Shown in pieces: positions 25,755 through 32,696 of a stretch of DNA of 32,696 bases (within the stretch, counting starts at the first letter, position 1; each line of letters begins with the position of its first letter). The notes under the pieces are model-generated. The model searched no databases, was not told the DNA's origin, and worked only from the letters and a program-made list of their open reading frames with translations. The stretch is from assembly GCA_003279105.1 (NCBI GenBank), contig QCBO01000011.1:1-32696 (forward strand), written 5' to 3'. Source of the stretch: Prochlorococcus sp. AG-347-I19 (GTDB lineage: Bacteria > Cyanobacteriota > Cyanobacteriia > PCC-6307 > Cyanobiaceae). The position numbers and the translations under genes are program-made.

Positions 25755-27287
25755 GTGAAGAAAGTAATCATAAGGAAAACTGAAGAAATAGAAAATTGGA
25801 GGAGAAATATAAATAGTGAAATTAACTTCATTCCAACAATGGGTAATCTTCATAATGGACATATTAAACTAATATCAACAGCAAAAAATGACAATTCTAA
25901 TCTTAATTTAGTAAGTATTTTTATTAATCCACTTCAGTTTGATAACAAGTTAGATTTAGAGAATTACCCTAAAACAATTGATAATGATATAAAAATCTCT
26001 TTTACAAATGGTGCAGATGCCATCTTCATCCCAAGTAATGAAGATATATATCCACCGAATAATAAAAATATTAAATTCCTAAAAGCTCCAAAAGAATTAT
26101 CTTCTGCATTATGTGGATTAAATCGAATTGGACATTTTGATGGTGTTTGTACAGTAGTTTACAGATTACTTAATCTCATCAAGCCAAAAAATCTTTACTT
26201 AGGAGAAAAAGATTGGCAACAACTTTTAATTTTAAAAAATCTTGTCCTAAGAAAGAAATTAAATGTTGCTATTAAATCTATTCCTACACAAAGAGATTTT
26301 GATGGAATTCCTTTAAGTTCCCGTAATGTACATTTATCAAAAAACGAAAGAAAATTGATGAAGTTTTTCTCAAGTGAGTTATTAGAAGCAAAAAAAAATT
26401 TTCAACAAGATAAAAAGATTAATTTAAACCAAATAATTAAAAAGCTATCAGCAAAAAAAATTTCAATTGAATATTTAGAACATTTACACCCTCATACACT
26501 CCAAAAAGCAAGACTTGGGGATAATATTTCGTTACTGGCTGGTGCGATAAGATGTGGAGAGACAAGATTAATTGATCACGTTTTCCTAATGAAAAGAAGG
26601 CCGATTATTGCAATTGATGGTCCTGCAGGTTCAGGTAAAAGTACCGTAACAAAATTAATAGCTAAGAAACTTAAACTTTTATATTTAGATACTGGCGCAA
26701 TGTATAGGGCATTGAGTTGGCTTATGATAAAAGAAAGTATTGATTATAAAAAAGAAAAAAAATTACACAATATTCTTAAAGATATATCTATTGTTTTCAA
26801 GTCGAATGAGAATTCACATCAGGATGTTTATATTAATAACTACTGTGTTACTGAAGAAATTAGGTCGCAAAAGATAAGTTCAATCGTTTCTAAAATTTCC
26901 TCAATAAAAGAAGTAAGAAAATTCTTAGTAGGAGAACAAAGAAAAATTGGAAAATCAGGCGGACTTGTAGCTGAGGGAAGAGATATAGGAAGTACTGTTT
27001 TTCCTGATGCAGAACTTAAAATATTTTTAACTGCTAGCATCGATGAAAGAGCAAAAAGAAGAAAATCTGATGAAAATAGTAAAGACTTACAAGAAATAGA
27101 CCTTCATACATTAAAAGAACTTATAAAGAAAAGAGATTTTGAAGATTCCAATAGGGAAATTTCACCTCTAATAAAAGCAAATGACGCAATAGAAATTATT
27201 ACGGATGGATATACAATCAATGAGGTGGTGGATAAAATTATTGATCTTTATAATGACAAGATTCCTAAAGAGACTGAGATCAAATAA
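25755..27287 (+). CDS. panC/cmk: Bifunctional pantoate-beta-alanine ligase / cytidylate kinase
   Basis: A 510-residue fusion. Residues 1-280 are PanC, which makes pantothenate from pantoate and beta-alanine. PTMGNLHNGH at 27-36 is the nucleotide-binding region with the HxGH motif, then FINPLQFD, NRIGHFDGVCTVV and LGEKDWQQL. Residues 283-510 are Cmk, which phosphorylates CMP. The P-loop GPAGSGKST is at 289-297, followed by YLDTGAMYRALSW and VAEGRDIGSTVFPDA. This fusion is well known in cyanobacteria and is not a sequencing artefact: the linker is continuous. The start is GTG 25755. It converges on the phosphatase gene with two bases between the stop codons. Confidence 0.97.
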   Translation: MKKVIIRKTEEIENWRRNINSEINFIPTMGNLHNGHIKLISTAKNDNSNLNLVSIFINPLQFDNKLDLENYPKTIDNDIKISFTNGADAIFIPSNEDIYPPNNKNIKFLKAPKELSSALCGLNRIGHFDGVCTVVYRLLNLIKPKNLYLGEKDWQQLLILKNLVLRKKLNVAIKSIPTQRDFDGIPLSSRNVHLSKNERKLMKFFSSELLEAKKNFQQDKKINLNQIIKKLSAKKISIEYLEHLHPHTLQKARLGDNISLLAGAIRCGETRLIDHVFLMKRRPIIAIDGPAGSGKSTVTKLIAKKLKLLYLDTGAMYRALSWLMIKESIDYKKEKKLHNILKDISIVFKSNENSHQDVYINNYCVTEEIRSQKISSIVSKISSIKEVRKFLVGEQRKIGKSGGLVAEGRDIGSTVFPDAELKIFLTASIDERAKRRKSDENSKDLQEIDLHTLKELIKKRDFEDSNREISPLIKANDAIEIITDGYTINEVVDKIIDLYNDKIPKETEIK

Positions 27288-27289
27288 AT

Positions 27290-27763
27290 TCAAGAAATAC
27301 TTTCCAAAAAACCGTTTACAGAGTCTTCTAAAATATCAAGGACATAATCGAAGCCCTCATTACCGCCAAAATATGGGTCAGGAACTTCTTGCTCATTAAA
27401 AACTGATCTAAAATCTTGTATTTTTTTTATTGATGCAAAACCAGCTGAAGCTGTTCTATTTTTAAAATCTTGAATATTTCTAAAATTTGAATCATCCATA
27501 GCAATAATATAATTAAATTCTTCAAAATCCTCGCTAGTAATCTGACGAGCCTTGCTTAAAATATTTATATCTCTTCTCTCTGCAGCAATTCTCATCCTAG
27601 AGTCAGCTCTTTTTCCAATATGCCAACTCCCAGTTCCAGCAGAATCTACAATAAAGCCATCGGTTAATCCCTTTTTTTCAAGTAAACTTATAAAAATAGC
27701 CTCTGCCGCAGGAGACCTACAAATATTTCCCAAACATACAAAAAGAACAGAAATTTTTTTCAT
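27290..27763 (-). CDS. Low-molecular-weight protein-tyrosine-phosphatase family protein
   Basis: A 157-residue LMW-PTP with the catalytic P-loop CLGNICRS (nucleophile C10, phosphate-binding R16) just after the N-terminal strand, and the general-acid motif DPYFGG around D129. SAGTGSWHIGKRAD is also conserved. Members act on phosphotyrosine or arsenate; there are no arsenic genes nearby. It starts 31 bases after pebB on the same strand, so it may be the last gene of the ho1-pebA-pebB operon. The substrate is unknown. Confidence 0.93.
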   Translation of the reverse strand: MKKISVLFVCLGNICRSPAAEAIFISLLEKKGLTDGFIVDSAGTGSWHIGKRADSRMRIAAERRDINILSKARQITSEDFEEFNYIIAMDDSNFRNIQDFKNRTASAGFASIKKIQDFRSVFNEQEVPDPYFGGNEGFDYVLDILEDSVNGFLESIS

Positions 27764-27794
27764 ATGATTTCAAATTTAATAAATTATAAGTCTT

Positions 27795-28556
27795 TTAAGT
27801 AGTAAATAAAACTTCTTTAATGAAAGATTCAGTAAATTCTTTACCAAACAAACTCGACAACATTGGCCTTGCTGGATCGTTATCTCTTCTATAATTCAAG
27901 TAATTATTTTGACCGTTTATTAATTCTTTTTGCAGTTCAATATTGGCTTCTTTGCTTTCGAAAAGAATTTCCAAATACAAATCAAGATATTCCTTAAATG
28001 AGGTATAAAGCTGATTAGCAATTAAAAAATCACTTCTTTCTTCTTTTGGTAATTTTGACCAGATTAATCCTGGAGAAAAAAATCTAGATACATCAGCAGA
28101 CATTTTTTCAGCTAATGGGAGTGATGAATGACATTGATTTTTAAGTTTTAGAAGTTTTTCTAATAACTCATTATTGTATTGATATTGTATTTTTAATGAA
28201 GGCTGAAAATCTAATACTAATAAATAACTATTAGGTAAAGAAACAAAATCTACTCCGAAAAATGGAACATTATAATTAATATTAGGAATAATTAAAAAGT
28301 TTAAAACAGAATAATTTGGACTATTTATACACACTGCTCTTGCGAATTGAATTCTTTTTTTATGAGTTACGCCCCAAGTAAGTAGATTCACATTTTTTTT
28401 CGATTTTTTTGAACCGTAAGTTGAATCTTTATAAGAATATTCCGAGGGTATTGTTTTTTCTAAACAGTTATATTTACTTAAATTATTTGTTAAATATTTT
28501 AAAAAATTATGCCATCTCCAATCTGGCCTGTAAAAAATAGTATTTTGTATTAACAT
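27795..28556 (-). CDS. pebB: Phycoerythrobilin:ferredoxin oxidoreductase
   Basis: A 253-residue ferredoxin-dependent bilin reductase that converts 15,16-dihydrobiliverdin to phycoerythrobilin. It is identified by the [14 protein letters not shown] start, [23 protein letters not shown] with acidic residues D103 and D116, [11 protein letters not shown], and the end [14 protein letters not shown]. It starts at ATG 28556, directly against the pebA stop. With ho1 and pebA it forms a complete haem-to-phycoerythrobilin route. High-light Prochlorococcus has no phycobilisome, so the pigment's use is limited to a reduced phycoerythrin or another role. Confidence 0.93.
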   Translation of the reverse strand: MLIQNTIFYRPDWRWHNFLKYLTNNLSKYNCLEKTIPSEYSYKDSTYGSKKSKKNVNLLTWGVTHKKRIQFARAVCINSPNYSVLNFLIIPNINYNVPFFGVDFVSLPNSYLLVLDFQPSLKIQYQYNNELLEKLLKLKNQCHSSLPLAEKMSADVSRFFSPGLIWSKLPKEERSDFLIANQLYTSFKEYLDLYLEILFESKEANIELQKELINGQNNYLNYRRDNDPARPMLSSLFGKEFTESFIKEVLFTT

Positions 28557-29267
28557 TCAATGAATAATCTCATTATTTAATGTAAATAGAAAGTTATTGA
28601 TAAATTTTTTTGTCCATTTTTCTCCAAAAAAAGATTTAAACAATTTATCTGCAGGGTCTTTTTCAAAACTGTACTTATCATATTTAATTTGATTAATCTT
28701 TATTTCTTCTGCATTTAAAAATTGATTAATGGGATTCAATTTATAAATGTTCAAATAATTATTTACAAATGAATAGAATATACTGTTTAAATCTCTATCA
28801 AGATTTAATTTATTTCCTCTACATATAATCACCCATGGGGAAAAATACTTTTTTGAATCATATATATTTTTCATTTTATTATTATCAAATGCAGAATATT
28901 TTTTCTTAATACTACCCAAACTTGAACAATATTTTTCAAGATATTTGCTTTCTTGAATTAAAGGTTGATAATCAAGTATTGCTAATAACTTTTGAGAAGT
29001 TCCAAACCATAAAATATCAGCTCCTAAAATAGGCATTTCACTTTCAAAATTAGGATATGCGACCGTATTAAACACCTGCAGTTTTTTGCCACCATCTAAT
29101 CGTGTTATACGCCACTTTCTATATTCAGGAGATGAATAAAGCCAATTTTTAATAATATATTTTGAGTCTTCATTGTGATGCTCTTTGAATTCGCTAGCTA
29201 TTTTTACTTCATGTCCATTTAATTCATCAATATTGGTTTTAAGGAAATCAACTAATGAATCAAACAT
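28557..29267 (-). CDS. pebA: 15,16-dihydrobiliverdin:ferredoxin oxidoreductase
   Basis: A 236-residue ferredoxin-dependent bilin reductase that reduces biliverdin IXalpha at the 15,16 double bond. It carries [22 protein letters not shown] with D84 at the position known as the key catalytic aspartate in Synechococcus Peb[21 protein letters not shown], and the C-terminal [17 protein letters not shown]. It starts at ATG 29267, five bases after the ho1 stop. Tight spacing supports co-translation and possible channelling to PebB, which is reported for this enzyme pair. Confidence 0.95.
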   Translation of the reverse strand: MFDSLVDFLKTNIDELNGHEVKIASEFKEHHNEDSKYIIKNWLYSSPEYRKWRITRLDGGKKLQVFNTVAYPNFESEMPILGADILWFGTSQKLLAILDYQPLIQESKYLEKYCSSLGSIKKKYSAFDNNKMKNIYDSKKYFSPWVIICRGNKLNLDRDLNSIFYSFVNNYLNIYKLNPINQFLNAEEIKINQIKYDKYSFEKDPADKLFKSFFGEKWTKKFINNFLFTLNNEIIH

Positions 29268-29272
29268 AAATA

Positions 29273-29983
29273 TTAGGTCTCGGTACTTCCTTTCCTAACT
29301 TTTTTTGTAATGTAATTGAATACAATCTTCCCTAAAACAGCAATCAAGTTACCTTCAAGCTCCTTAAACATTTTCATATTATAAGTAAAAGCTTGATTAG
29401 CTTCATCAATAATTTGATCAGCAGTCTTTTGATTTATTGGAAGTTGATTCAAAGTAAGGGAATATTCTTCCTTAAATTTCTTTTCATCAGCAATTAATTC
29501 AAACTCATAAAAATTTAAACCATCATTTCCCTGCAAATTTAATGCTTTTTTAGCGATCCTTTTCAAGATTTGCCCTCCAGATAAATCTCCTATGTAGCGA
29601 GTGTAGTGATGACCAACTAAGAGCTCTGGTGAATTTTTTGCGACTTCTCGGATTCTTTCAACATATTCTTTTGCTGAGTGTGAGATATTAATTTCATTCT
29701 TCCAGTTTTCACCAAAATAAAATTTAAGATCATTTACAAGAGTTTCTTTCCTGAATAATGATTTAAAACCTATTGGTTTTATTACGGGATGTTCCTCATT
29801 GACCAGTCTTTCAATTTCTTCTTCCATAGCTTCATAAACAAAATATAAATCACTAATTAATTTTCTATAAGATTTTTTTTCAACAACTCCTTTTAAAAAA
29901 CAAGCAACAAAGCCAGTATTTTCAGCCATAGTATGGGATTTTTTTGTCCCTTCTCTTAATTGTCCTGCAAGAGCAACTGCCAT
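29273..29983 (-). CDS. ho1: Heme oxygenase (biliverdin-producing)
   Basis: A 236-residue soluble haem oxygenase that opens haem to biliverdin IXalpha, iron and CO with ferredoxin. The proximal haem ligand is H17 in KKSHTMAEN. The distal-helix motif is around [24 protein letters not shown], and FFxGxx-like FYFGENW is also present. Length is normal and there is no membrane anchor. It is the first gene of ho1-pebA-pebB (and perhaps the phosphatase). Upstream is the 57-base gap to the 143-residue gene on the same strand. Confidence 0.97.
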   Translation of the reverse strand: MAVALAGQLREGTKKSHTMAENTGFVACFLKGVVEKKSYRKLISDLYFVYEAMEEEIERLVNEEHPVIKPIGFKSLFRKETLVNDLKFYFGENWKNEINISHSAKEYVERIREVAKNSPELLVGHHYTRYIGDLSGGQILKRIAKKALNLQGNDGLNFYEFELIADEKKFKEEYSLTLNQLPINQKTADQIIDEANQAFTYNMKMFKELEGNLIAVLGKIVFNYITKKVRKGSTET

Positions 29984-30040
29984 ATATTTTGAATTATTTT
30001 TGTAAGTGTATTTAATCTACAAGGAAAATACATAAAACAG

Positions 30041-30472
30041 CTAATTTTTGTTACCAGCGGATGTTGTAGAGAATAGCTTATAAAGTTCTTTACAAACCAA
30101 AAAAAGGTTATCTTTTTGTTCCTTTTGCGGTAGATGAGTACCAGTCATTTCCCAATTACCGATGGTAGCCACTCTCCATCTCTCGGAGGGAACAATCATA
30201 CCTCGCATTATTATTCCCAACAATTTCGGAACTCTGGCATTACTATCATTTTCAATTCTTAATTGTAAGAGTATTGCTCTACATTCAATAAGAGGACTCC
30301 AACCAGGGAAATGAAACGCAAAATCGATCGTATCTAACATGGATTCATTATTTGAATTTTCCCAAGGACTAAAGTTTACGCTTGCATCTGGAAAATATTT
30401 CCGAAACAAAGCTGCAGTGGAAGCAATTTTATTAGCTATTTCAACATTCCCCACATTTGAACTCGCATTCAT
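30041..30472 (-). CDS. Conserved-looking hypothetical protein, 143 residues
   Basis: I do not recognise a named family. The protein is soluble, with an N-terminal helical part (NKIASTAALFRKYFPDAS), a central HFPGWSPLIECRAILLQLRI strand-helix region, a VPSERWRVATIGNWEMTG segment rich in aromatic residues, and a helical C-terminus. The pattern of conserved-looking Trp and Pro residues suggests a folded domain. It resembles hypothetical proteins I recall in marine cyanobacteria. It starts at ATG 30472, is divergent from icd, and precedes ho1 on the same strand by 57 bases, so it could be linked to the bilin operon. Confidence 0.7.
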   Translation of the reverse strand: MNASSNVGNVEIANKIASTAALFRKYFPDASVNFSPWENSNNESMLDTIDFAFHFPGWSPLIECRAILLQLRIENDSNARVPKLLGIIMRGMIVPSERWRVATIGNWEMTGTHLPQKEQKDNLFLVCKELYKLFSTTSAGNKN

Positions 30473-30654
30473 AAGCAGCTGAGTATTTTTTTGAAAATGA
30501 CATAATTTGCTTAAACTTGCTTATTAACTACTTTTTCTTTTAATAAAGATGTTGAAATGCTGATCAATAAACTATTCTCTATTCACATTTGAATAATAAA
30601 TTTCTAGGTTTTAAAGAAAATAACTCTTCGCAAATTACAATACGAGGAATCTTA

Positions 30655-30696
30655 ATGAGTTATCTTTTATTAATTCAATGCTATGCCAAAATTTGA
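30655..30696 (+). CDS. Possible 13-residue leader peptide overlapping the icd start
   Basis: The frame ATG AGT TAT encodes MSYLLLIQCYAKI and stops at TGA 30694-30696. It is preceded by a strong GAGGA site at 30644-30648, six bases before its ATG. That ribosome site is 34 bases before the icd ATG, too far to serve icd directly. The peptide's stop lies 11 bases inside icd, in a different frame, so termination and re-initiation could couple the two. This is inference from spacing only. Confidence 0.3.
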   Translation: MSYLLLIQCYAKI

Positions 30697-32107
30697 AAAA
30701 TTAACTTTACCTAATGAAGGCGAGATAATAACTTTTAATCAAGGTAACCCTAATGTTCCTAATAATCCAATTGTCCCATTTATTAGGGGTGATGGTACTG
30801 GAGTTGATATTTGGCCTGCAACTCAAATCGTACTTGATTCAGCGATTAAAAAAAGCTATGGAGATGAAAGAAAAATTAATTGGTTTAAAGTCTATGCAGG
30901 CGATGAAGCTTGTGAACTTTATGGAACATATAACTACCTCCCACAAGATACTATTGAAGCAATCAAACACTTTGGTGTAGCCATCAAAGGTCCTTTAACG
31001 ACTCCCATCGGTGGAGGTATTAGATCTCTTAATGTTGCATTAAGGCAAATATTTGATTTATACAGCTGTGTTAGACCATGCAAATATTATTCAGGAACTC
31101 CAAGCCCTCATAAAAATCCTCAAAATTTAGACGTTATTGTTTATAGAGAAAATACTGAGGATATCTACATGGGAATTGAATGGGAAGCGGAGGATAATAA
31201 TTGTCTTGAATTAATTAATCACTTAAATAACATTGTCATACCAAAAAGTAAAAATTTAAAAAATAGATCTATACCCGAGGGGTCAGGTATTGGAATAAAA
31301 CCGGTTAGTAGATCTGGTAGCCAAAGGCATATTAGAAAAGCTATTGAACATGCTAAAAGATTATCAGGAGATAAAAGGCATGTGACTCTTGTACATAAAG
31401 GGAACATTATGAAATATACGGAAGGTGCATTTAGAGATTGGGGATATGAATTAGCAGTTAATGAATTTAGAGAAGATTGCATTACAGAAAGAGAAAGCTG
31501 GATTTTAGATAATATTCAGAAAAATCCAGAAATTACAATTGAAAATAATGCTAGAAAAATTGAACCAGGTTTTGACAAGCTTACAAATAACAAAAAAGCA
31601 TTCATTTGCGAAGAAATTAAAGAAGTTATTGCATCAATATCAAATTCTCACGGAGATGGGAAATGGAAAGAACTTATTCTTGTTGATGATCGGATAGCTG
31701 ATAGTATATTTCAACAAATTCAAACCAGACCTCAAGAATATTCAATTCTTGCAACCTTAAATCTTAATGGAGACTATGTTTCTGATGCGGCTGCAGCAAT
31801 TGTTGGTGGCCTAGGTATGGCTCCTGGTGCGAATATTGGAGATAATGCAGCAATTTTCGAAGCTACGCACGGTACTGCTCCAAAACATGCAGGCTTAAAT
31901 AAGATTAATCCAGGCTCAGTAATTCTTAGTGGTGTAATGATGCTTGAATATTTTGGTTGGGATGAGGCAGCTAACTTAATTACTAATGGCTTAAGTAAGG
32001 CAATAGAGCAAAAAAAAGTCACCTATGATCTAGCACGCTTAATGGAACCAAAAGTAGAACCATTATCCTGCAGCAGTTTTGCTGAAGAAATTATCTCAAA
32101 TTTCTAA
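30683..32107 (+). CDS. icd: NADP-dependent isocitrate dehydrogenase
   Basis: A 474-residue enzyme that converts isocitrate to 2-oxoglutarate, the carbon skeleton for ammonium assimilation in cyanobacteria. Motifs are PFIRGDGTGVDIWPA at the N-terminus, TPIGGGIRSLNVALRQ (substrate phosphate region), VYRENTEDIYMGIEW, RHVTLVHKGNIMKYTEG, and the NADP-binding ATHGTAPKHAG. The start at ATG 30683 is fixed because in-frame stops lie at 30656 and 30671. The length, above E. coli Icd, includes an acidic insertion near residues 260-310, as in other cyanobacterial Icd. I found no GTA-N8-TAC NtcA site in the upstream gap. Confidence 0.97.
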   Translation: MPKFEKLTLPNEGEIITFNQGNPNVPNNPIVPFIRGDGTGVDIWPATQIVLDSAIKKSYGDERKINWFKVYAGDEACELYGTYNYLPQDTIEAIKHFGVAIKGPLTTPIGGGIRSLNVALRQIFDLYSCVRPCKYYSGTPSPHKNPQNLDVIVYRENTEDIYMGIEWEAEDNNCLELINHLNNIVIPKSKNLKNRSIPEGSGIGIKPVSRSGSQRHIRKAIEHAKRLSGDKRHVTLVHKGNIMKYTEGAFRDWGYELAVNEFREDCITERESWILDNIQKNPEITIENNARKIEPGFDKLTNNKKAFICEEIKEVIASISNSHGDGKWKELILVDDRIADSIFQQIQTRPQEYSILATLNLNGDYVSDAAAAIVGGLGMAPGANIGDNAAIFEATHGTAPKHAGLNKINPGSVILSGVMMLEYFGWDEAANLITNGLSKAIEQKKVTYDLARLMEPKVEPLSCSSFAEEIISNF

Positions 32108-32119
32108 TTTTAAAAATTA
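32105..32119. terminator. AT palindrome spanning both convergent stop codons
   Basis: TAATTTT and AAAATTA pair around a single A, with the icd stop in the left arm and the opposing gene's stop overlapping the centre. A bidirectional transcription end is plausible from position, but the loop is too short and the stem too weak for a confident intrinsic terminator. Confidence 0.2.
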
Positions 32120-32696
32120 CTTTTATTTTCAAAAACTTTCCAAATATTAACCAGTGAATCTTTAGTGCCAATATTTCCAGGATGAGTAACAATGGGAAGT
32201 TTTTCGCCATTTTTTAGGTTGTAAGTTACCACTGAAATGCCAGTTAAAATCTGTCCTTCAAGATAAACATAATCTGCATTAAGTCCTTTACTAAGAATCA
32301 AATTTGTTGTTATTCCACCTTTTGTAATCAAATATCCTATTTCATACTTCAAATCTGCGACTAATTCAGCAAAAAAACAGGCAAGTAAATTATAAAAATT
32401 AAATAGTTCAGAAGAATCTAAAGACATACATTTTCTCGAAGTAAACAAAACAGGAGTTTTTCCTTTCTCAAAAGAGAATCTAATTTCTTTCAAAAATTTA
32501 TTTTTAAACAAATTCCTTTGCTTCTGATTATTATCTGATGAAGTAATTTGAAAGAATTCAAAAACATCTAATTCAACTGGATTGCAATTACTTATCTCTA
32601 ATAAATTATTCAATTGTATTGTTGAAAGTTCTACATAAGATCCAACAATTATCAGTCCTGGAAGAAAACTCTTTTCTTTATTTCTTATTCTTAAAT
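32110..32696 (-). CDS. Four-carbon acid sugar kinase-like protein, C-terminal part (gene runs off window)
   Basis: The frame is open to the right edge, so only the C-terminal domain is visible, about 194 residues. It resembles the nucleotide-binding domain of the OtnK/YgbK/DUF1537 family: PGLIIVGSYVELSTIQL at the right edge, the glycine-rich YLITKGGITTNLIL, YVYLEGQILTGISVV, and LPIVTHPGNIGTKDSLVNIW, matching the family's GNFG-type motif. Known members phosphorylate acid sugars such as erythronate or threonate. A TTG at 32613 could look like a start but the upstream residues fit the domain. The stop codon lies two bases from that of icd. The substrate is unknown. Confidence 0.8.
   Translation of the reverse strand, partial: LRIRNKEKSFLPGLIIVGSYVELSTIQLNNLLEISNCNPVELDVFEFFQITSSDNNQKQRNLFKNKFLKEIRFSFEKGKTPVLFTSRKCMSLDSSELFNFYNLLACFFAELVADLKYEIGYLITKGGITTNLILSKGLNADYVYLEGQILTGISVVTYNLKNGEKLPIVTHPGNIGTKDSLVNIWKVFENKSNF

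Noticed and set aside
25755-27287. panC-cmk fusion as a novel gene fusion or assembly error
   Set aside because: The fusion is established in cyanobacteria, and both domains are complete and in frame.
30473-30682. NtcA site upstream of icd
   Set aside because: icd is NtcA-controlled in some cyanobacteria, so I looked for GTA-N8-TAC, but no match is present in this gap.
1-32696. CRISPR array, transposase, phage genes or genomic island
   Set aside because: I saw no spaced direct repeats, transposase motifs, integrase or att-like duplication at either tRNA. Gene content is uniformly core.

Overview
The window is a gene-dense, strongly AT-rich stretch of a cyanobacterial core genome. Its content fits Prochlorococcus best, probably a high-light clade with a reduced genome. 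The evidence is psaD of photosystem I, cyanobacterial-type gshA, a fused panC-cmk gene, a CAAD/CURT1 membrane protein, a CCB-type cytochrome b6 maturation factor, and a ho1-pebA-pebB bilin operon with no phycobilisome genes beside it. Genus assignment is recall-based inference; clade assignment is weaker. I see no insertion sequence, prophage, CRISPR array or rRNA. No interval longer than 300 bases lacks a gene; the longest gap is about 294 bases (3551-3844).

Layout. 1-5000: the 3' part of tyrA converges on a CrtD-like carotenoid desaturase, which diverges from a fructosamine-kinase-like gene. A CAAD membrane protein and a MoeB/ThiF-rhodanese fusion follow. 5000-8840: a tandemly duplicated CobO-type adenosyltransferase diverges from larE across a spacer with two dyads. 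Then come speD, recF with an unusual 5' end, and tRNA-Arg(CCG). 8848-15442: a leftward block of psaD, trpE, gshA, ppc and a GNAT-like gene. 15554-19259: a tightly overlapping leftward operon of mrp, rodA and a histidine kinase.

19419-24481: hemF, a CCB assembly factor, an RNase D-like exonuclease, an 88-residue hypothetical, a lipid-A-disaccharide-synthase-like glycosyltransferase, tRNA-Cys(GCA), a 55-residue CxxC protein and a 214-residue hypothetical. 24614-27763: purM, panC-cmk and a low-molecular-weight phosphatase. 27795-32696: pebB, pebA and ho1, a hypothetical, icd, and the 3' part of a four-carbon acid sugar kinase-like gene.

The genes are mainly housekeeping. They cover aromatic amino acids (tyrA, trpE), tetrapyrroles and bilins (hemF, ho1, pebA, pebB), anaplerosis and 2-oxoglutarate supply (ppc, icd), cofactors (cobO, panC, moeB/thiF, larE), thiols and polyamines (gshA, speD), photosynthetic membranes (psaD, CAAD, CCB), and cell wall and DNA repair (rodA, recF). 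I found no clear new multi-gene system. The best leads are the recF 5' end, a possible leader peptide at icd, paired dyads between cobO and larE, a sensor kinase with an eroded ATP site behind rodA, a conserved-looking small four-cysteine protein, and cofactor enzymes lacking the usual metal-binding cysteines.
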